This document shows, in pieces, positions 34,246 through 50,710 of a DNA stretch of 64,000 bases. Position 1 is the first letter of the stretch, and each line of letters opens with the position of its first letter. The position numbers and the translations under genes were made by a program. The notes below the pieces were generated by a model that worked only from the letters and a program-made list of their open reading frames with translations, was not told the DNA's origin and made no database searches. The stretch lies in NCBI GenBank assembly GCA_947179485.1, contig OX359246.1:75295508-75359507 (forward strand), in the 5' to 3' direction. Origin of the DNA: Allacma fusca (lineage: Eukaryota > Arthropoda > Collembola > Symphypleona > Sminthuridae).

Positions 34246-37200
34246 TCAGGGTGAGAGAAGAAGAGGAAAAAGAGAGAGAAAATGCCGGCGAATCTCTTCA
34301 AAGCTAAAAGAGGAACATAAGAAAAGAAGTAAATGTGTGTGGAAGAGATGAAGAGACTATGGGCTTAGAATCAATGTCACAGCTATACATTAAATATATT
34401 CATCCAGGACGGCCCGCATCTTTTCTCTCCCCTTTGACTCACAAAAAGGAAAATCCACACAAGTTTACCAATTTTCTTCCGGATCTTTCAAAACTTTTTA
34501 TTGACCAAAGTCACTAAACTGACAATTTTCAAAATTGAATTTATAAAACATTTGTTCTTCAAAAATAGTATAAGTAAGTATGACAAATAAAAACATTTAA
34601 ATCTTTGACATTCTATTGTTGAAAATTAGGCTATTTTTGATGCTAGTGACCTGAAATATTGAGCAAGGTCAATGAAAAATGTTTTTAAAACATTTGGAGA
34701 AAATGAATGTAAAATGGGGTTTTTAAACTTGGAGAAAATTATCTATTATATGAGGACCAATGGGAGGGGGAATAATATTTGCCACGCTGTACTCTGGTGC
34801 ACTTATAGGAGCATGTGGATAGAATGTATAGTGGATTGGCTTGGGATTGAGAGCCTGTTGCTGGGTCAAGCGAGGTCAGGTGTTAGCTCCACAGGTCTCA
34901 AGAAGACCGCTCCGTCCGGACACACAAACAGAGATCCTCTCCAATGATTTATAAAGGGAACGAACTCTACCTCCGTTCTCTTTGCTCTTATTAGGGCAAA
35001 TATCCCCATTACTCAATTCAACTTCCCCACACGGATTCCCCAGTCCAGGGATGTATACGTGTATCTAGTGTATACATTTATATGCACATATGTATATGTA
35101 TATATACAATTGTATGCTAATGCGTGCTTGTGTCCGAAGGAGCATTACTTGAGAATATTTGAAGGGAAGAATTTTCCCTGGTATTTGGCCCAAATTGCAA
35201 TAAATGCATACCAAAAGGGACTCACCAAATTCTATTTTATCGTATTTTGAAAGAAACCCTGAAAGTTCCCCCTCCCCCAAATAAATCATAAAATCTATAA
35301 AATTTCTGAAAATTCCCAACCGAAAAATCAAAAATAATTGCAGTTTTTTTCTCAGTTAAATTAAAAATTGTCCTTATATGGGATTCCCTGCCTAAAATAT
35401 AAACCGTAAGTTATCCTGTAATAAAGCAAGTATAGTTTGGGATATTTCATCAAATTTTTCCCCGGTGATTTTTAATGCGGGCATAAAAAGCCCGTATTGT
35501 GGGAGGAAGCCGTAAAAATTCCAAAATCTATTTAAAGCTTGCCCATTAAAATCTGTGGCCGGATCTTGAGCCCACCTTCAAAAAAAATATGATCCCATAT
35601 CGTGTAGATAGATATATCTTACACAAAAGGTAAGAATCAGCTATAATTGACAATAGACGCAATCAAATGCACCTGCAAACACACACTTAACGGGATGCGT
35701 ATATTTTAAGGACCGGAATCCCAAGTTTAGTGTCCGCTTTTATTGCCATTTTTTTACTCCATGCTGCGTCTTTTATTTTTTCAATTTTCTCCCTCACACA
35801 CTCCATCCCACACTAAATGTATTGTCCTTCCGCTCCTCTTATTTTGGCACGGCGGGAAGTGGTTCCCTGACAATAATAAAATATTGCACGTTAAAGAAAA
35901 GGGTGAACTCTAAACGCAAAATCCTTTCGTCCCTCCACCAAAAATCCCAAATGACAAATCTGAGTTACGGTAAATTCCTCCCATTTAATTTTTATTCATT
36001 CCTTGCTCACACACCTCTCTTGGTAGCTCTTACTCTAGCACGGCAAAATGTTCATATAAAATAATCTAATTCAACACTTTGGGGATATATCAATTTCTTT
36101 TTTTAATTCCAGTTAATAATTCCTCACAAGCTATCCGTAATAATTGGCTTCTGACGTAGAATCAACGAATTTATGAAGGAATTAATAAAAAGTTAGGGGA
36201 CGGACATTGAATTAGATAATTACATATAAAAATAAAACGAGTAAGTAACTTGTGTTGAATGGAGAGTTGTAAAAAAAATAATGTCGAGTCATTGGTAGTA
36301 AAAGTATTGATTGTTTACATGCTGTGTTTGTATATCGTTAAAAAAAATAGATGGTGATAATTCCTACGGGACTTGTGTCGGATGGTTACAATAATAATTG
36401 AAAGAACAAGGAGATAATAAAAGGATCAGTCTTTATTTATACATACGTTCCTTCTCACGTTAGTATTCCCCTCAAGGATTGGACTGGAGAGATAAGAAAA
36501 ATTAAGGACTTGACAGAGTGCTCTGGAAAGCCCTCATGAATAAGAACAAGTGTCCTTTATGTATAATAATAAGTAATTATTTAGTGGAGAGTTTAAAGCA
36601 TAGGGAAGATGCTCCAGAGGAGATGAAGGATGAGGGAAGGCTGACGTAAGAATTTTGTATAGCTGAAACTTATATCCTTTGGAGATAAAAGTGCTTCTCT
36701 AGTATCTCTATCGTTGGCCATTAATTATTACAGAGTGTGAGGGGATCATTGAGGGAACATATTCTTCCTGACACTTATGTTCCCATGCTTGGGGCCTTTA
36801 TGACTGACTGAGGCTGCTTGGAGAAGTAACAAAGTGGGGATTTATGTTGACAGAGCTATTGGAGCTATTGGGCCTGACCTTGATGACCCATTGCTCAAGA
36901 GCTGAGGAAGGGGAAACTCAATACTTGAGAAGCCAACAACTCGGGGATGTTGTTTTTCTGTCACAGAGGAGGATAATTATGTGATGGGATTGTGTGAGCG
37001 TGCCTTGGGAACGACTTCTGTTCTACACACAAGGAACAACATGCAATTACAAGGACTTAATGATAAGGAACAGCGCCCATGTATCTAGTACTGTCGAGTC
37101 AAAGGTATAGGATCTGGTGCTGTTCAGACCTAGCGCCTTCCCAAACCTTGAGTTCCAGAGTCAGAGATGAGTTAATGGGAAGGTGAGAAAAAGGATAGGT

Positions 37201-37395
37201 ACAGTTCACTCTCAATATAGCAGACTCGAATCCAAGGGTACGTGTGTACAATACGCCCTTGAGTATCTATTTAATCCTATGGGTAGAATAGGAAATTTTT
37301 AAATCTTATATATTTATCTGGAGCAGGACTGTTATACAGCCAATTTTGTAATGTTTTGTGGGGATAGTTAGAGGTGAGAGTTTTCTGTATGATTG

Positions 37396-37398
<3 letters not shown>

Positions 37399-37469
<71 letters not shown>

Positions 37470-37474
37470 TGTGT
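37399..37474. repeat. Long (GT)n microsatellite
   Basis: About 38 GT units with one TT interruption, 45 bp before the conserved block at 37517. Several apparent open frames in both strands are repeat translations. Confidence 0.95.
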
Positions 37475-37516
37475 GGAGGTGCTCGAGGAGATTTTTGTGT
37501 GAGTGTGGAGCACATT

Positions 37517-37546
37517 GGACCACATGCGGTGACCACCCTTCAGTCA
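37517..37546 (+). promoter_or_regulatory. Recurrent non-coding block, CCACCCTTCAGTCA type, copy 3
   Basis: A 30-bp block beginning GGACCACATG and ending GACCACCCTTCAGTCA. It matches the block at 9496 at 26 of 30 positions and carries an exact GACCACCC core. It lies about 7 kb upstream of gene B. Together with the blocks at 38567 and 38674 it repeats the order seen at 9.5-10.7 kb. Confidence 0.5.
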
Positions 37547-38022
37547 TTCCCTTCCTCCAACTGTCAAAATCCACTGGCCACATCTTCCTTGTCACTCATT
37601 ATTTTTTTAGACTTTTTCCAAAATCTTCCTTGTATACAGTCCCCTGTCCTTGGGACAGCATCTCGGAGAGTTAAAATCCTGGGATGGGGGCGTGCGATAT
37701 GAATTTTGATTTTGTAATTGAGAATAGTATTGTTGGAGCTATAGGTGAGGGATAATTAGGGGATGGAGGGGATCCCTTTTAATGAGAGTCGAGTGTATAT
37801 GCAAGTGTGCACAAAAGCAATGTCATCATCCTCGAAGGCTCCCTAATAATTTCCCTCCCAATCATATAATTTTTCCTGACGTTCCTCCCAGTCCTCTGCA
37901 ATCAAAATTTGAAAAAATCCTGAGGATTCTTTCCTCATGTATAATAATCTGTTCGCATTCCTCAATCCTCATAATAATTATTAATTCCTCGAACCTGTCA
38001 TTTGTGAGGGTTTGTTCCTTCA

Positions 38023-38043
38023 AAGAGAGAGAGAGAGAGAGAG
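38023..38043. repeat. (GA)n microsatellite
   Basis: About 10 GA units. Confidence 0.85.
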
Positions 38044-38566
38044 CTCTTCCTTCTGTATAACGAGTTTTTTTGCAAACATTTTTTCAAGGAGTTTATACAA
38101 AGCAGTAGCCCCAAATGTTTTTTATGTCCTCAGAAAACAACATTTTTTGACACCTATCAAATTCCAACTACATATACTTGGAATGTACGCTTCGTACATG
38201 AGGGACATATAGGCTCTTTCTGAGGCTTGAGAATGTACGGGTTTATTGGAATATAATTTTATTAGATCCGACGTTCTTACAAAACAAATATTTTTTTATG
38301 GGAGAAATGTAATTTTTAAAATCTAAAATCGCATTTGTATGTCTTCAGAGGGATTTCTAATGCTTGAGATTTAAAACACCTGGAAGATTGTAAATTTGAA
38401 GGAGAGATTCGACTGAAATTTTGGAGTGTATAACCCAAAAGACTGTGTGGGAGACAAAAGGGCATTGCCATATGGGAGGACTTTTGAGGCTGAAAAGAGC
38501 CCGGACAGAAATGCGAGGAGAGCAAAGTTGAGGGACAAATGTGAAAAGTAAGTGTAAGTCTGGCGG

Positions 38567-38592
38567 AGAAAATTCGCCATGACGGTCACGCT
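38567..38592 (+). promoter_or_regulatory. Recurrent non-coding block, GCCATGACGG type, copy 3
   Basis: A 26-bp block with core GCCATGACGGTCACGCT, identical to 10614-10639 except for one base. It lies 6 kb upstream of gene B and 1.05 kb after the block at 37517. The included GTCACGC resembles a Pax paired-domain half-site; autoregulation is only a hypothesis. Confidence 0.5.
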
Positions 38593-38673
38593 AGTGATTC
38601 CCCAATTTTTTCCTGTCCTGCTCTTTTGGACGGAGGCCGGGATATGTGATAGGAGGAATAGGAAAAATGGAGA

Positions 38674-38693
38674 TGCAGATGTGTCGCGAGCCC
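38674..38693 (+). promoter_or_regulatory. Companion block TGCAGATGTGTCGCGAGCCC, copy 2
   Basis: Counterpart of TGCAGATGTCACGAGCCC at 10692-10709, with a 2-bp insertion and one substitution, in the same order after the GCCATGACGG block. Confidence 0.4.
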
Positions 38694-38990
38694 AATGTGT
38701 ATAGTTTGTTCCTCGTCGCTCACAAAATGAAAGCCTTTGCTTATTATTCACATTTTTATCCTGGGCTCCTGGTCCTTAGTCACCCGTGTATACCAGTATT
38801 TATCTATAAGTATAGTAGCCTCAGTCTATTTTGATGTACAAACACACATGTAATAATTATAGATACATATGCTCTTTTTGAAATGTGTATTTTTGAGGAT
38901 TGGGATATACTATGAATTTGATGTTGGGAAAGGGACCCGTGAAAGATTACTTGTTGGTGGATTTTGAAAGGGCGAAGGGTCCTCTCTCGT

Positions 38991-38992
<2 letters not shown>

Positions 38993-39039
<47 letters not shown>
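38993..39039. repeat. Compound (CT)n(AC)n microsatellite
   Basis: CT units at 38993-39022 run directly into AC units at 39023-39039. Confidence 0.9.
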
Positions 39040-40222
39040 TTTCCCAATTCTCTTTTCATTAGCATCTCTCGCATTGGAAATGAGACTGGGGATGGTAATT
39101 GGAAGAAGGGCCTTTGCACAGGAGCCATCTCATTCGCTCTTGGGCCGGGACCCGGCTCAGTCTCTCTCACTGGTCTATAAAAATGAGCCGAGCTGTGGAA
39201 ATCTCACTTTTCCCCACAGAGACAGCCGGAACGAAAGGAGCACAAATAGACCTTTTCCATCACATCTATAATCAGAGTCAGAGTGGCATGCTCCCCAACT
39301 TCACTCATTTCTCCGGACTTTGTTGTTACAATATGAGCATACACTATAGCTATAGCTATATTTATATAAAGACAACTCTTCTTGTAAGGACATCCCAGGA
39401 TTTTTTCATAATTATTACTGAATTTTTTGAGAGCTGAGAATTATTAAAGTCCTAATTGTGATAAGTTGTGAAATACGTTGGGAGTAAAAAATATTGGTGG
39501 GAAAAATGGGAGGGGAATTTTTAGGAATGGTGGGAGAGAGGACAGGAGGTGTTGAGGAAAGCGGAAGAATAAATCAAAATAGTTAAGTACTTGTTGTAAA
39601 TGCTTGTTAAAAAAATGTTTGGGTTTGTGGAAGGAGACTTAACTTGTTGGACCATTTTTATATATAAGGAAGCGAATCGAAAGGAATTGTGGGATATGAG
39701 ACGTCAAGTATATGCTCAGATGTCGCCTTCATCTCCTCATCTCCATAAAATGTCCTCGAAAAAGCAGGAGAGATCATAAAATCCTTCCAGTCCTTGTGTT
39801 GTACTGTATCCATAGACTTACATATAACAACTATGTATAAATAAATATATCCCATTAAGAAATGTTTTTTTCCCATTTTGCATTTTCCTCCGTGTTTGGA
39901 AGTTCCCTCCCTTTTTTGTGTACACTCATCAGCCCGCTCTCATATATAAGTAATAGCCAATTAAAAAGATAATTTGGACGTGTCGTTTTAATTGTGGGGT
40001 TGCGGGGACATTTTTTAAGGGACGCGCGGAGAGGAACGTGAGCCTCGCCAGAAACTCCCATTAGTTCCGGATTCAACCACTTCTTCGTGTCTTCCCAGTA
40101 TTTATCCAATTTTAATGCATGTTTAAATGAATGGGCTGGACTCGATGAGCTTTGATTGTTTCCATGAAATTTACAGTGCAACTTATTTATGGAGGCTGGT
40201 CTAAAAGCAAGGAATTTTTTTT

Positions 40223-40242
40223 TCTCTCTCTCTCTCTCTCTT
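40223..40242. repeat. (CT)n microsatellite
   Basis: About 10 CT units preceded by a short T tract. Confidence 0.8.
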
Positions 40243-41134
40243 TCCCCATACAGTAAAAATAACATGGGATTGATTGTAACTTCTGATTATTGCATTCGTT
40301 TTCTTACCTTTGGACCAAATGACTTTAAAATACTAAAGTGGGGGAAGTTGGGATTTTTTAAAGCGACCGGCCTTTAATGAGCCCTAAATTTTGAACAGAA
40401 ATCCCCAAAAGGTTTGATTTTTAAAGCGAGTCTTAAAGGTAAATTGCATGGAGTACGGGGGCTGTTTAAATGGGAATGGAAAATATTGAAATGATTTTAT
40501 AAAGAGTGAGAAGGAGCGGCTTTGAATGTGTACTGTAGACCCATAATGGAATAATTATACATTGATTATGTACGGAGCCTGAGTAAATTCATTAGAGGAA
40601 AAAATGGAAGCTTATAAGAAGCTTGAAGCTGAAATGCATTTAATTTAATGCTGCTGCATGCGTTTAAAGTTGGGCAAACTAACAAATGGGGGATAATGTG
40701 ATATTATTGTGAGGTGCTCTGTATAATGGATCTTCCCCGCACACACATTACCCCGTTAAATGATTGTGAAGTAAATGGGAATTAAGTGGGCTTTATTAGG
40801 CATTGTGGACCTGAAGAAGCCGAGAAGATTTAAAGTGACGAAGGGTGCCGGAGCTGTTCGTTCAATTCAATCCAAGGAGGGATTTTCCCTGGCCTTGAGC
40901 CATGTACTAACTGGACTTGGTTAAGGGAGCCCTATCCCTTTTCCACAGCATGTACATATGTGCTTAATTGGTAAAGTAGCGGAGAACTAATTTTGTTAAG
41001 CACGCCTCATCATCATCCCATCTCTCGTAGAGTAAATATGACGCTCATTGGCCAAGCTAATTACGCACCTCGGAGACCCACTCAAAAAGTCCCACATCAC
41101 TCATCTTTCTTGACCATTTCATCCCAGCCCACGC

Positions 41135-41155
41135 CACACACACACACACACACAC
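41135..41155. repeat. (AC)n microsatellite
   Basis: About 10 AC units. Confidence 0.85.
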
Positions 41156-43958
41156 AAACATACACATAACTACACATAAACATATTTACCCTTATACAAC
41201 ATCAGCCCCAATAAATCCCTCCAATTTATTCCCCCTTAACTTTTATTATGACACCGAGCTGGGAAAACATGAGAATTATTATTATTACTCTGGAAATTTA
41301 TTGGAATCCCAATCTTACATAATTCCTTGCGTAATCACCTCCTTCATACGGATCCTTAACAGAGTCAAGTCTTATATCGTTGCTCAAAGGATCCGCAAAA
41401 GCCATTTCCCACATTTGTTTTACAACCTCCAGAACTACAAACTTATTCTTGAGGAATAAGTGTAAGTGAGTGTGGGAGGAGGAATGAATTGAATGAGAGG
41501 GCTCGGAGGATTGGAGATGATGATGAAGTGTGAGGTGAGATTTGTATTTGGTTGTTGTGTTTTGTGAGGATGAGATTCCCGGCACTTCTTTGAGCACCTC
41601 GGAGGTCCCTGGGCCCTTTCTTATGTGTGAGGGTGAATCGGGACGGAAGAATAGAGTGACAAGATGTGACACTCACACAACAAAAGTCCAAACTCCTCCA
41701 CCCTCCAACAATCCCTTGTAATGGATACCAGGAAGATCACTTGTATGTTGTTTGTACGTAGTGCAGGGGACCTCCTTTTGAATCCCTTATCATTATTACC
41801 TCCGTATTAATCCCCATTAACATTATGGAGGAACAAAGTCCTTGTCCTCACTCAATGTCTTCCCATTTATAAATTTTCGAAAATATAAAATATTCCATTT
41901 GGATATAAATGGAATGGATTCTTATGAATATGAATATGTATTGTCTCCCTACGTTCAGAGAATATTCACTGTGAGGGCACTCCTTTGGCATAAGACTTGG
42001 TACGGTTATATGTGAATTGTTATACAAGTTTGTACTATTATTATTTTAGTATTCACGTGCTAATTATACAAGTTACTTCCAATGATGTGAAGACACGTCC
42101 CCTGAGTCAGGACAGGGAGAGTTGACTGTACATGTTCTCGGACATTTGGATTTGTGTTAGGATTACTTGTAATGGATTTGAATGGATTTGAATGTGGATG
42201 AGTCGTGAATGGAGTGAAAATGCTTTGGTATTATTGAGGATTAGAGAATTTGTATTGACGTTGTCCGACATTCAAGACGCATTGACTTTTGAGAGCGGAC
42301 GAGACCACCTCTGTGCCACATCATTCACCCACCAAATGTCCATTCAACGCTTTGTCCTATACCTTTTGTCACCTCAGAATCCCTTCCCCCTCTCAATTCA
42401 TCCTCTTCCCATATTTCCCGGATTTCTTCTAATAATTCTTGTAGCTACAACTCAAGTAACAATAATAATAAATTATTATTATCCCAAGGAACATTTTAAG
42501 CTTTTGGTTCAAGCTCAACTTCACAATCCTATTCTAAATGTAACACAATCAGGGATCGTCGCGTGCACTATTTAACAAAAAGCATTTGTTTTGAAGCTCA
42601 CACTTAAATTTTCTGTTCAAATTTTGAGGGTCAAAACAAATACTCGGTTTCAATAAGTTTGAGTTGGATTCGTAAGAGAGTAGACTTAATATGGAGAAGT
42701 AAAGTTGAGGGGACATTCCAGTGTAACATAATTTGTTATTACAAAAAAAAGTGAATATTTGTGTGGGAATGCGAGAGGTGCTCCTGTAAAAGGACTGTAC
42801 TGTATTAGATTGAGTTGATTTAAGTAATAATTAAAGGATTTTGAAGGAAATAAATCAGGGATTGTGCTGTGAGTAAATGAAAGGTCTTCAAAAGGGACTC
42901 CACACCTGTTCCCAAATCTCCTACAAAACTAGCTAGCATTTGTTGTGCGTCCAAGGGTTTGATTCATCCCAGGAATTTGATTGTTTAAAAGAAAGCGTAA
43001 ATTTAGGATTGGGAATGGATAATGGGATAATAATGGAGGAAAAGAGGTAAGGTCACGTATAGGGATTTTTTCTCACATGAAAAAAAATCAGCTAATTTCC
43101 TCCTTCCTCCGCTTCCCGAAGCAACAAAATGATGGATTTGGGGGGAACTTGGATTGATTTACGACGCATTGTTGCGAAGGAGTCAATTGTTGGGAAGATT
43201 CAGGGAATATATTTGATTGAGAAAAGGTTTAAGATTCGGGCTTATTCTTAAAACCAAACAAAAGCATTATTTCCTCATTTCATGGGAAACGTTACTTACT
43301 CAACACATGTCTCCCTTTGCCCCAGGTTATGTTCCTCTCAGTTAGTGCAGTACCAACTCTCATTTATTACAGAATCCTTTGAAACTGATTTTAAATGTTC
43401 CTTTACAGCATCACGTTATCCTGTATTTTATTTCCATAAGCTTTAAAATTATTGGAGTTATGCATAATTACATGATTTCAGAAGCTCCCTAATTATATTT
43501 TCTTTGATCAAATTAAGTAGATATAAGACCTGGGATAAAATACGTAAAATAGGGGAAATATTGAAAAGGGAATATTAGTGTGGGGTAGGAGATTTGTACG
43601 TGCGATTGCGAGAGGAAGGATGCGGAATGGAAGATGAAAAAAAGTAGGAAAGGGTTGGAGGCGGAGTGTTTTTAAAGACGCTCCTCCCCCTTTCCTTGTC
43701 CGCAAATCAAAAGCTGAACCTCAGTTTTTCTCGCCAAAGAAAATTTTGACAGCCTAAATGAACACTGGAGTAATTATAGGAAAATACATATCTAATTACA
43801 TATATACGTGAGCAATTTTTTTTTCGCAAAGGAGACTATTAATTAAGGGCTAGTGAATTTTGAAAAGTTTGTGGAAATGAGTGAAAAATGTGAGGAGGAT
43901 AAAAATTCGAAGGGAAATGTGAAGAGTGGATTTCCGGGAGGGAATATCGTATTTGAGA

Positions 43959-43989
43959 GGAATGGACCACCCTTAAGGCACCCCATTCC
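43959..43989 (+). promoter_or_regulatory. Conserved upstream block shared by the two Pax3/7 genes (gene B copy)
   Basis: GGAATGG, then ACCACCCTTAAGGCACC, then CCATTCC: the arms are exact inverted repeats of 7 bp around a 17-bp centre. It corresponds to 21912-21942 with one extra C. It lies about 560 bp before the gene B start codon. Confidence 0.65.
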
Positions 43990-44105
43990 TGAAGCAACGG
44001 GGAGACTTTTCCTCTGACTCTCATCCACTCCTCTGCTCCCCGTTAATAATATTCATTTGAGTCCTTCCTCACACCCATTATCACACACGGAGAAAAAACA
44101 CTCAT

Positions 44106-44121
44106 CAGACTGCTTGACGCC
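44106..44121 (+). promoter_or_regulatory. Second shared upstream block CAGACTGCTTGACGCC (gene B copy)
   Basis: Matches CAGACCGCTTGACGCC at 22080-22095 with one substitution and keeps order and spacing relative to the first shared block and the start codon. Confidence 0.55.
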
Positions 44122-44549
44122 GAGTCAGGAATTCAACTCATTCAATTTTTACTCCTCTCAAAGAGAGCCCTTTAGCCTTCTGGCCCGGATCCTCTCAAGG
44201 GCTATTTATCTTCCAAAATTACAGCCACATCTTTACCGTTGAGCTCATTACATATAAATTTAGACACATCTCCATCCTCTGGGATTTTACATGGATTTGT
44301 GTGAAGTGAAATATTTTAACGCTTCCAAGATTTTGCAAGTTTGTCCTATTTACTAGCACTACGTTTCCCACAACTTCAAAATTTCGAAATCTCTTTCACT
44401 TCAACCAATCACATTTTTTCATGGAACAATTGGCTCAAAAAATTGATATTTGTTACAATTGTGGTGAAATTTCTCCAAATATGATTTGATTGAAGTTGAA
44501 GAATAAGTTTGTGCCTTGACGCTTCATTGCGATAGGAAATCTCGTCAAA

Positions 44550-48618
<4,069 letters not shown>

Positions 48619-48706
48619 TGGCGTCAAATGGTCAAATATTTTGTTATTGATCACGGAGTCGCAGTTGTTTGTATTTATTGTTTTATATCCATTTTGAGTA
48701 CCACCG

Positions 48707-48712
48707 AATAAA
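48707..48712 (+). terminator. Candidate polyadenylation signal of gene B
   Basis: AATAAA about 90 bp after the stop codon at 48618. Confidence 0.55.
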
Positions 48713-48719
48713 TTATAAA

Positions 48720-49776
48720 TACATAATTTTTGAAGTAACTTTCTAAGCTTGATGTATACCTTAACAAGCGTATTACAGACCAATGCGGGATTTAACTTTT
48801 CACAATACGATTCTTTCGTTTTGATTTTATTTCAACAAACATATAAATTCATTGGATTATTTAGGAACAGAGTGTTTCAATTTATACTTCGGTCTTCCAT
48901 GTACAAGTATTTAATAACAAGAAGGTTCCAACTTCCAAGGAAAACCACTTTTCGGGAAAACGTATATACAGCATTCAATGGAGAAATTCTTTTGCCAACC
49001 CGGGTTTTTTGAGATACCTGCAACTCTTGATATGAGGTATATCCTTAAAAGGGACTTTTGGATATAAGGGATTGGGAATTGCAAGGCTGATGATGGGGGG
49101 CTGCCTGATTCCCTTTTACGTAATGTGCACGACTGTGCTGACAAGGGACAAATTCTGCTAGTTCCCTAAGCGTCAACTATAGTGAGAGCTGACTGTTTTT
49201 TTGTCTTAAAATTACCAAACATTCCCTTTATTCAATATAGAAATTTGAGATTTCCAAATGTCAACAGGTCACGCGGGAAAACATTCCTATCCAGATTCAC
49301 AATACCCTGGCTTTCTCTCGATATTAGGATTGAATTTCAAAAAATTGTTTTCTTGCTCCAGCAATGATAATCAAAATTGGCATCATCAAACTCCAACTTT
49401 CGCAGTGTCTACTACAATCTTTCATTAAATGGAACTCTGTTGCTTTTCTAACGTGGTAGTATTTGTCAGGGCTGAATTCTTCTTAAGATGGAACTTAGGG
49501 CAGAACTGGATATGAGGAAAAATAGTACAATGCAAAAAATTAACACTTAAATATGGGCAGGGCAAAAGTGGACCAGAACAAATCATACCATGCGGACGAA
49601 ACCGACCAAAAATTGTCAAAACCAAAACAAGACACACCATGCGGACAAAACCAAGCACTGACAACAAAACAGTGAACGGTTTACAAAACCAAGCATATAA
49701 CTGCCATATCCGACAAAGCTGTGCACAAAACTCGTCGCGTGGAGTAACCATTAGCAAAATTGGCAAAGCCATATCA
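48720..49776. other. Intergenic DNA after gene B
   Basis: No gene recognised. CAAAACCAAGCA-like words recur near 49600-49700. An inverted pogo-like end (AGTGAGAGCTGACTG) is at 49181-49195, but without a TA flank. Confidence 0.45.
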
Positions 49777-50710
49777 GATCGGACTCAGGGATGGGAATGG
49801 ATTATTAATCCGGGATTAACTTAATCCCGGATTACAAAATTTATAAGAAATAATTAATCCCAATCCCAATCCAAGTGTTGGGGAAACTTGAATCTAATCC
49901 TTACTCCTCAATCCCGGCTCAATACTTTCATTTTAATCTATTAGTTTAATCCAATTATTTACATGGCAACGAATTAATCCCCAATCCAAATCCAAAACTT
50001 GGTGAATTATTTGGTCAATCCTAATCCCAAAATCCATTGCTGTCAGCGTGTTCGGAGAAAACTCCGCTGGGGATTTTTACGCCGAGATTTGTACGCCGCG
50101 AAAACTCCGCGGGAGATTTTTACGCCCTGGTGGAGATTATTACCCGGGGATTCTTACGCGGATAAAATTCCGCCGGAGATTTTTACGCCACGTGAGAGAA
50201 AATTACATGGAGAGAATTCCTTCAGAGATTATTATGCTGCATTTTAAACTACATCCGGAAAAAACAATTTAACTACCATCAGTAGAATATTGTCAGACAC
50301 TGCCAGTACAAATTGTGCCCGAAATTGCGTTCTGAAATGCCAAGTGAGAGAAAATTCCGCAGGAGATTTTTACGCGGAGTAATTATCTGTAACACATGAA
50401 TTTTATTCCTGTTTAAGTTTTTTTTCAAAACAGTAGTCATAAAATGCACTTCGTAACATACAGTAACATTAACGAATAAATACGGCATCCACAAAGCACT
50501 AGACGAAGTCATTGGGAATTATGCTGGTGGGAAGAGTGACAAAGAATTTTATGTATTAAGAATCTGCTATGCGGGTTTCATGCGTTTGTCAGTGTTGTAC
50601 CGCCTTTATTGATTTGCGTTAATCATTGACAATATGTATAGAAAGTAATGAGTCGATAAATGCAGCCCTGGGCTGAAATTTAATTTGTTGAAGTCACCTC
50701 ATCTTTGACC

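Larger units (their letters stand above)
26540..43958. other. Large intergenic region between Pax3/7 genes A and B
   Basis: About 17 kb without a convincing exon. It holds many dinucleotide microsatellites and several short recurrent motif blocks listed separately (30638, 34131, 37517, 38567, 38674). Open frames here are short, low in complexity or microsatellite-derived. Pogo-like ends occur at 37202 and, inverted, at 42115-42128. Candidate regulatory landscape for the Pax pair. Confidence 0.5.

Noticed and set aside
37277..37702. Open frames rich in Cys-Val or His-Thr
   Set aside because: Direct translations of the (GT)n microsatellite.
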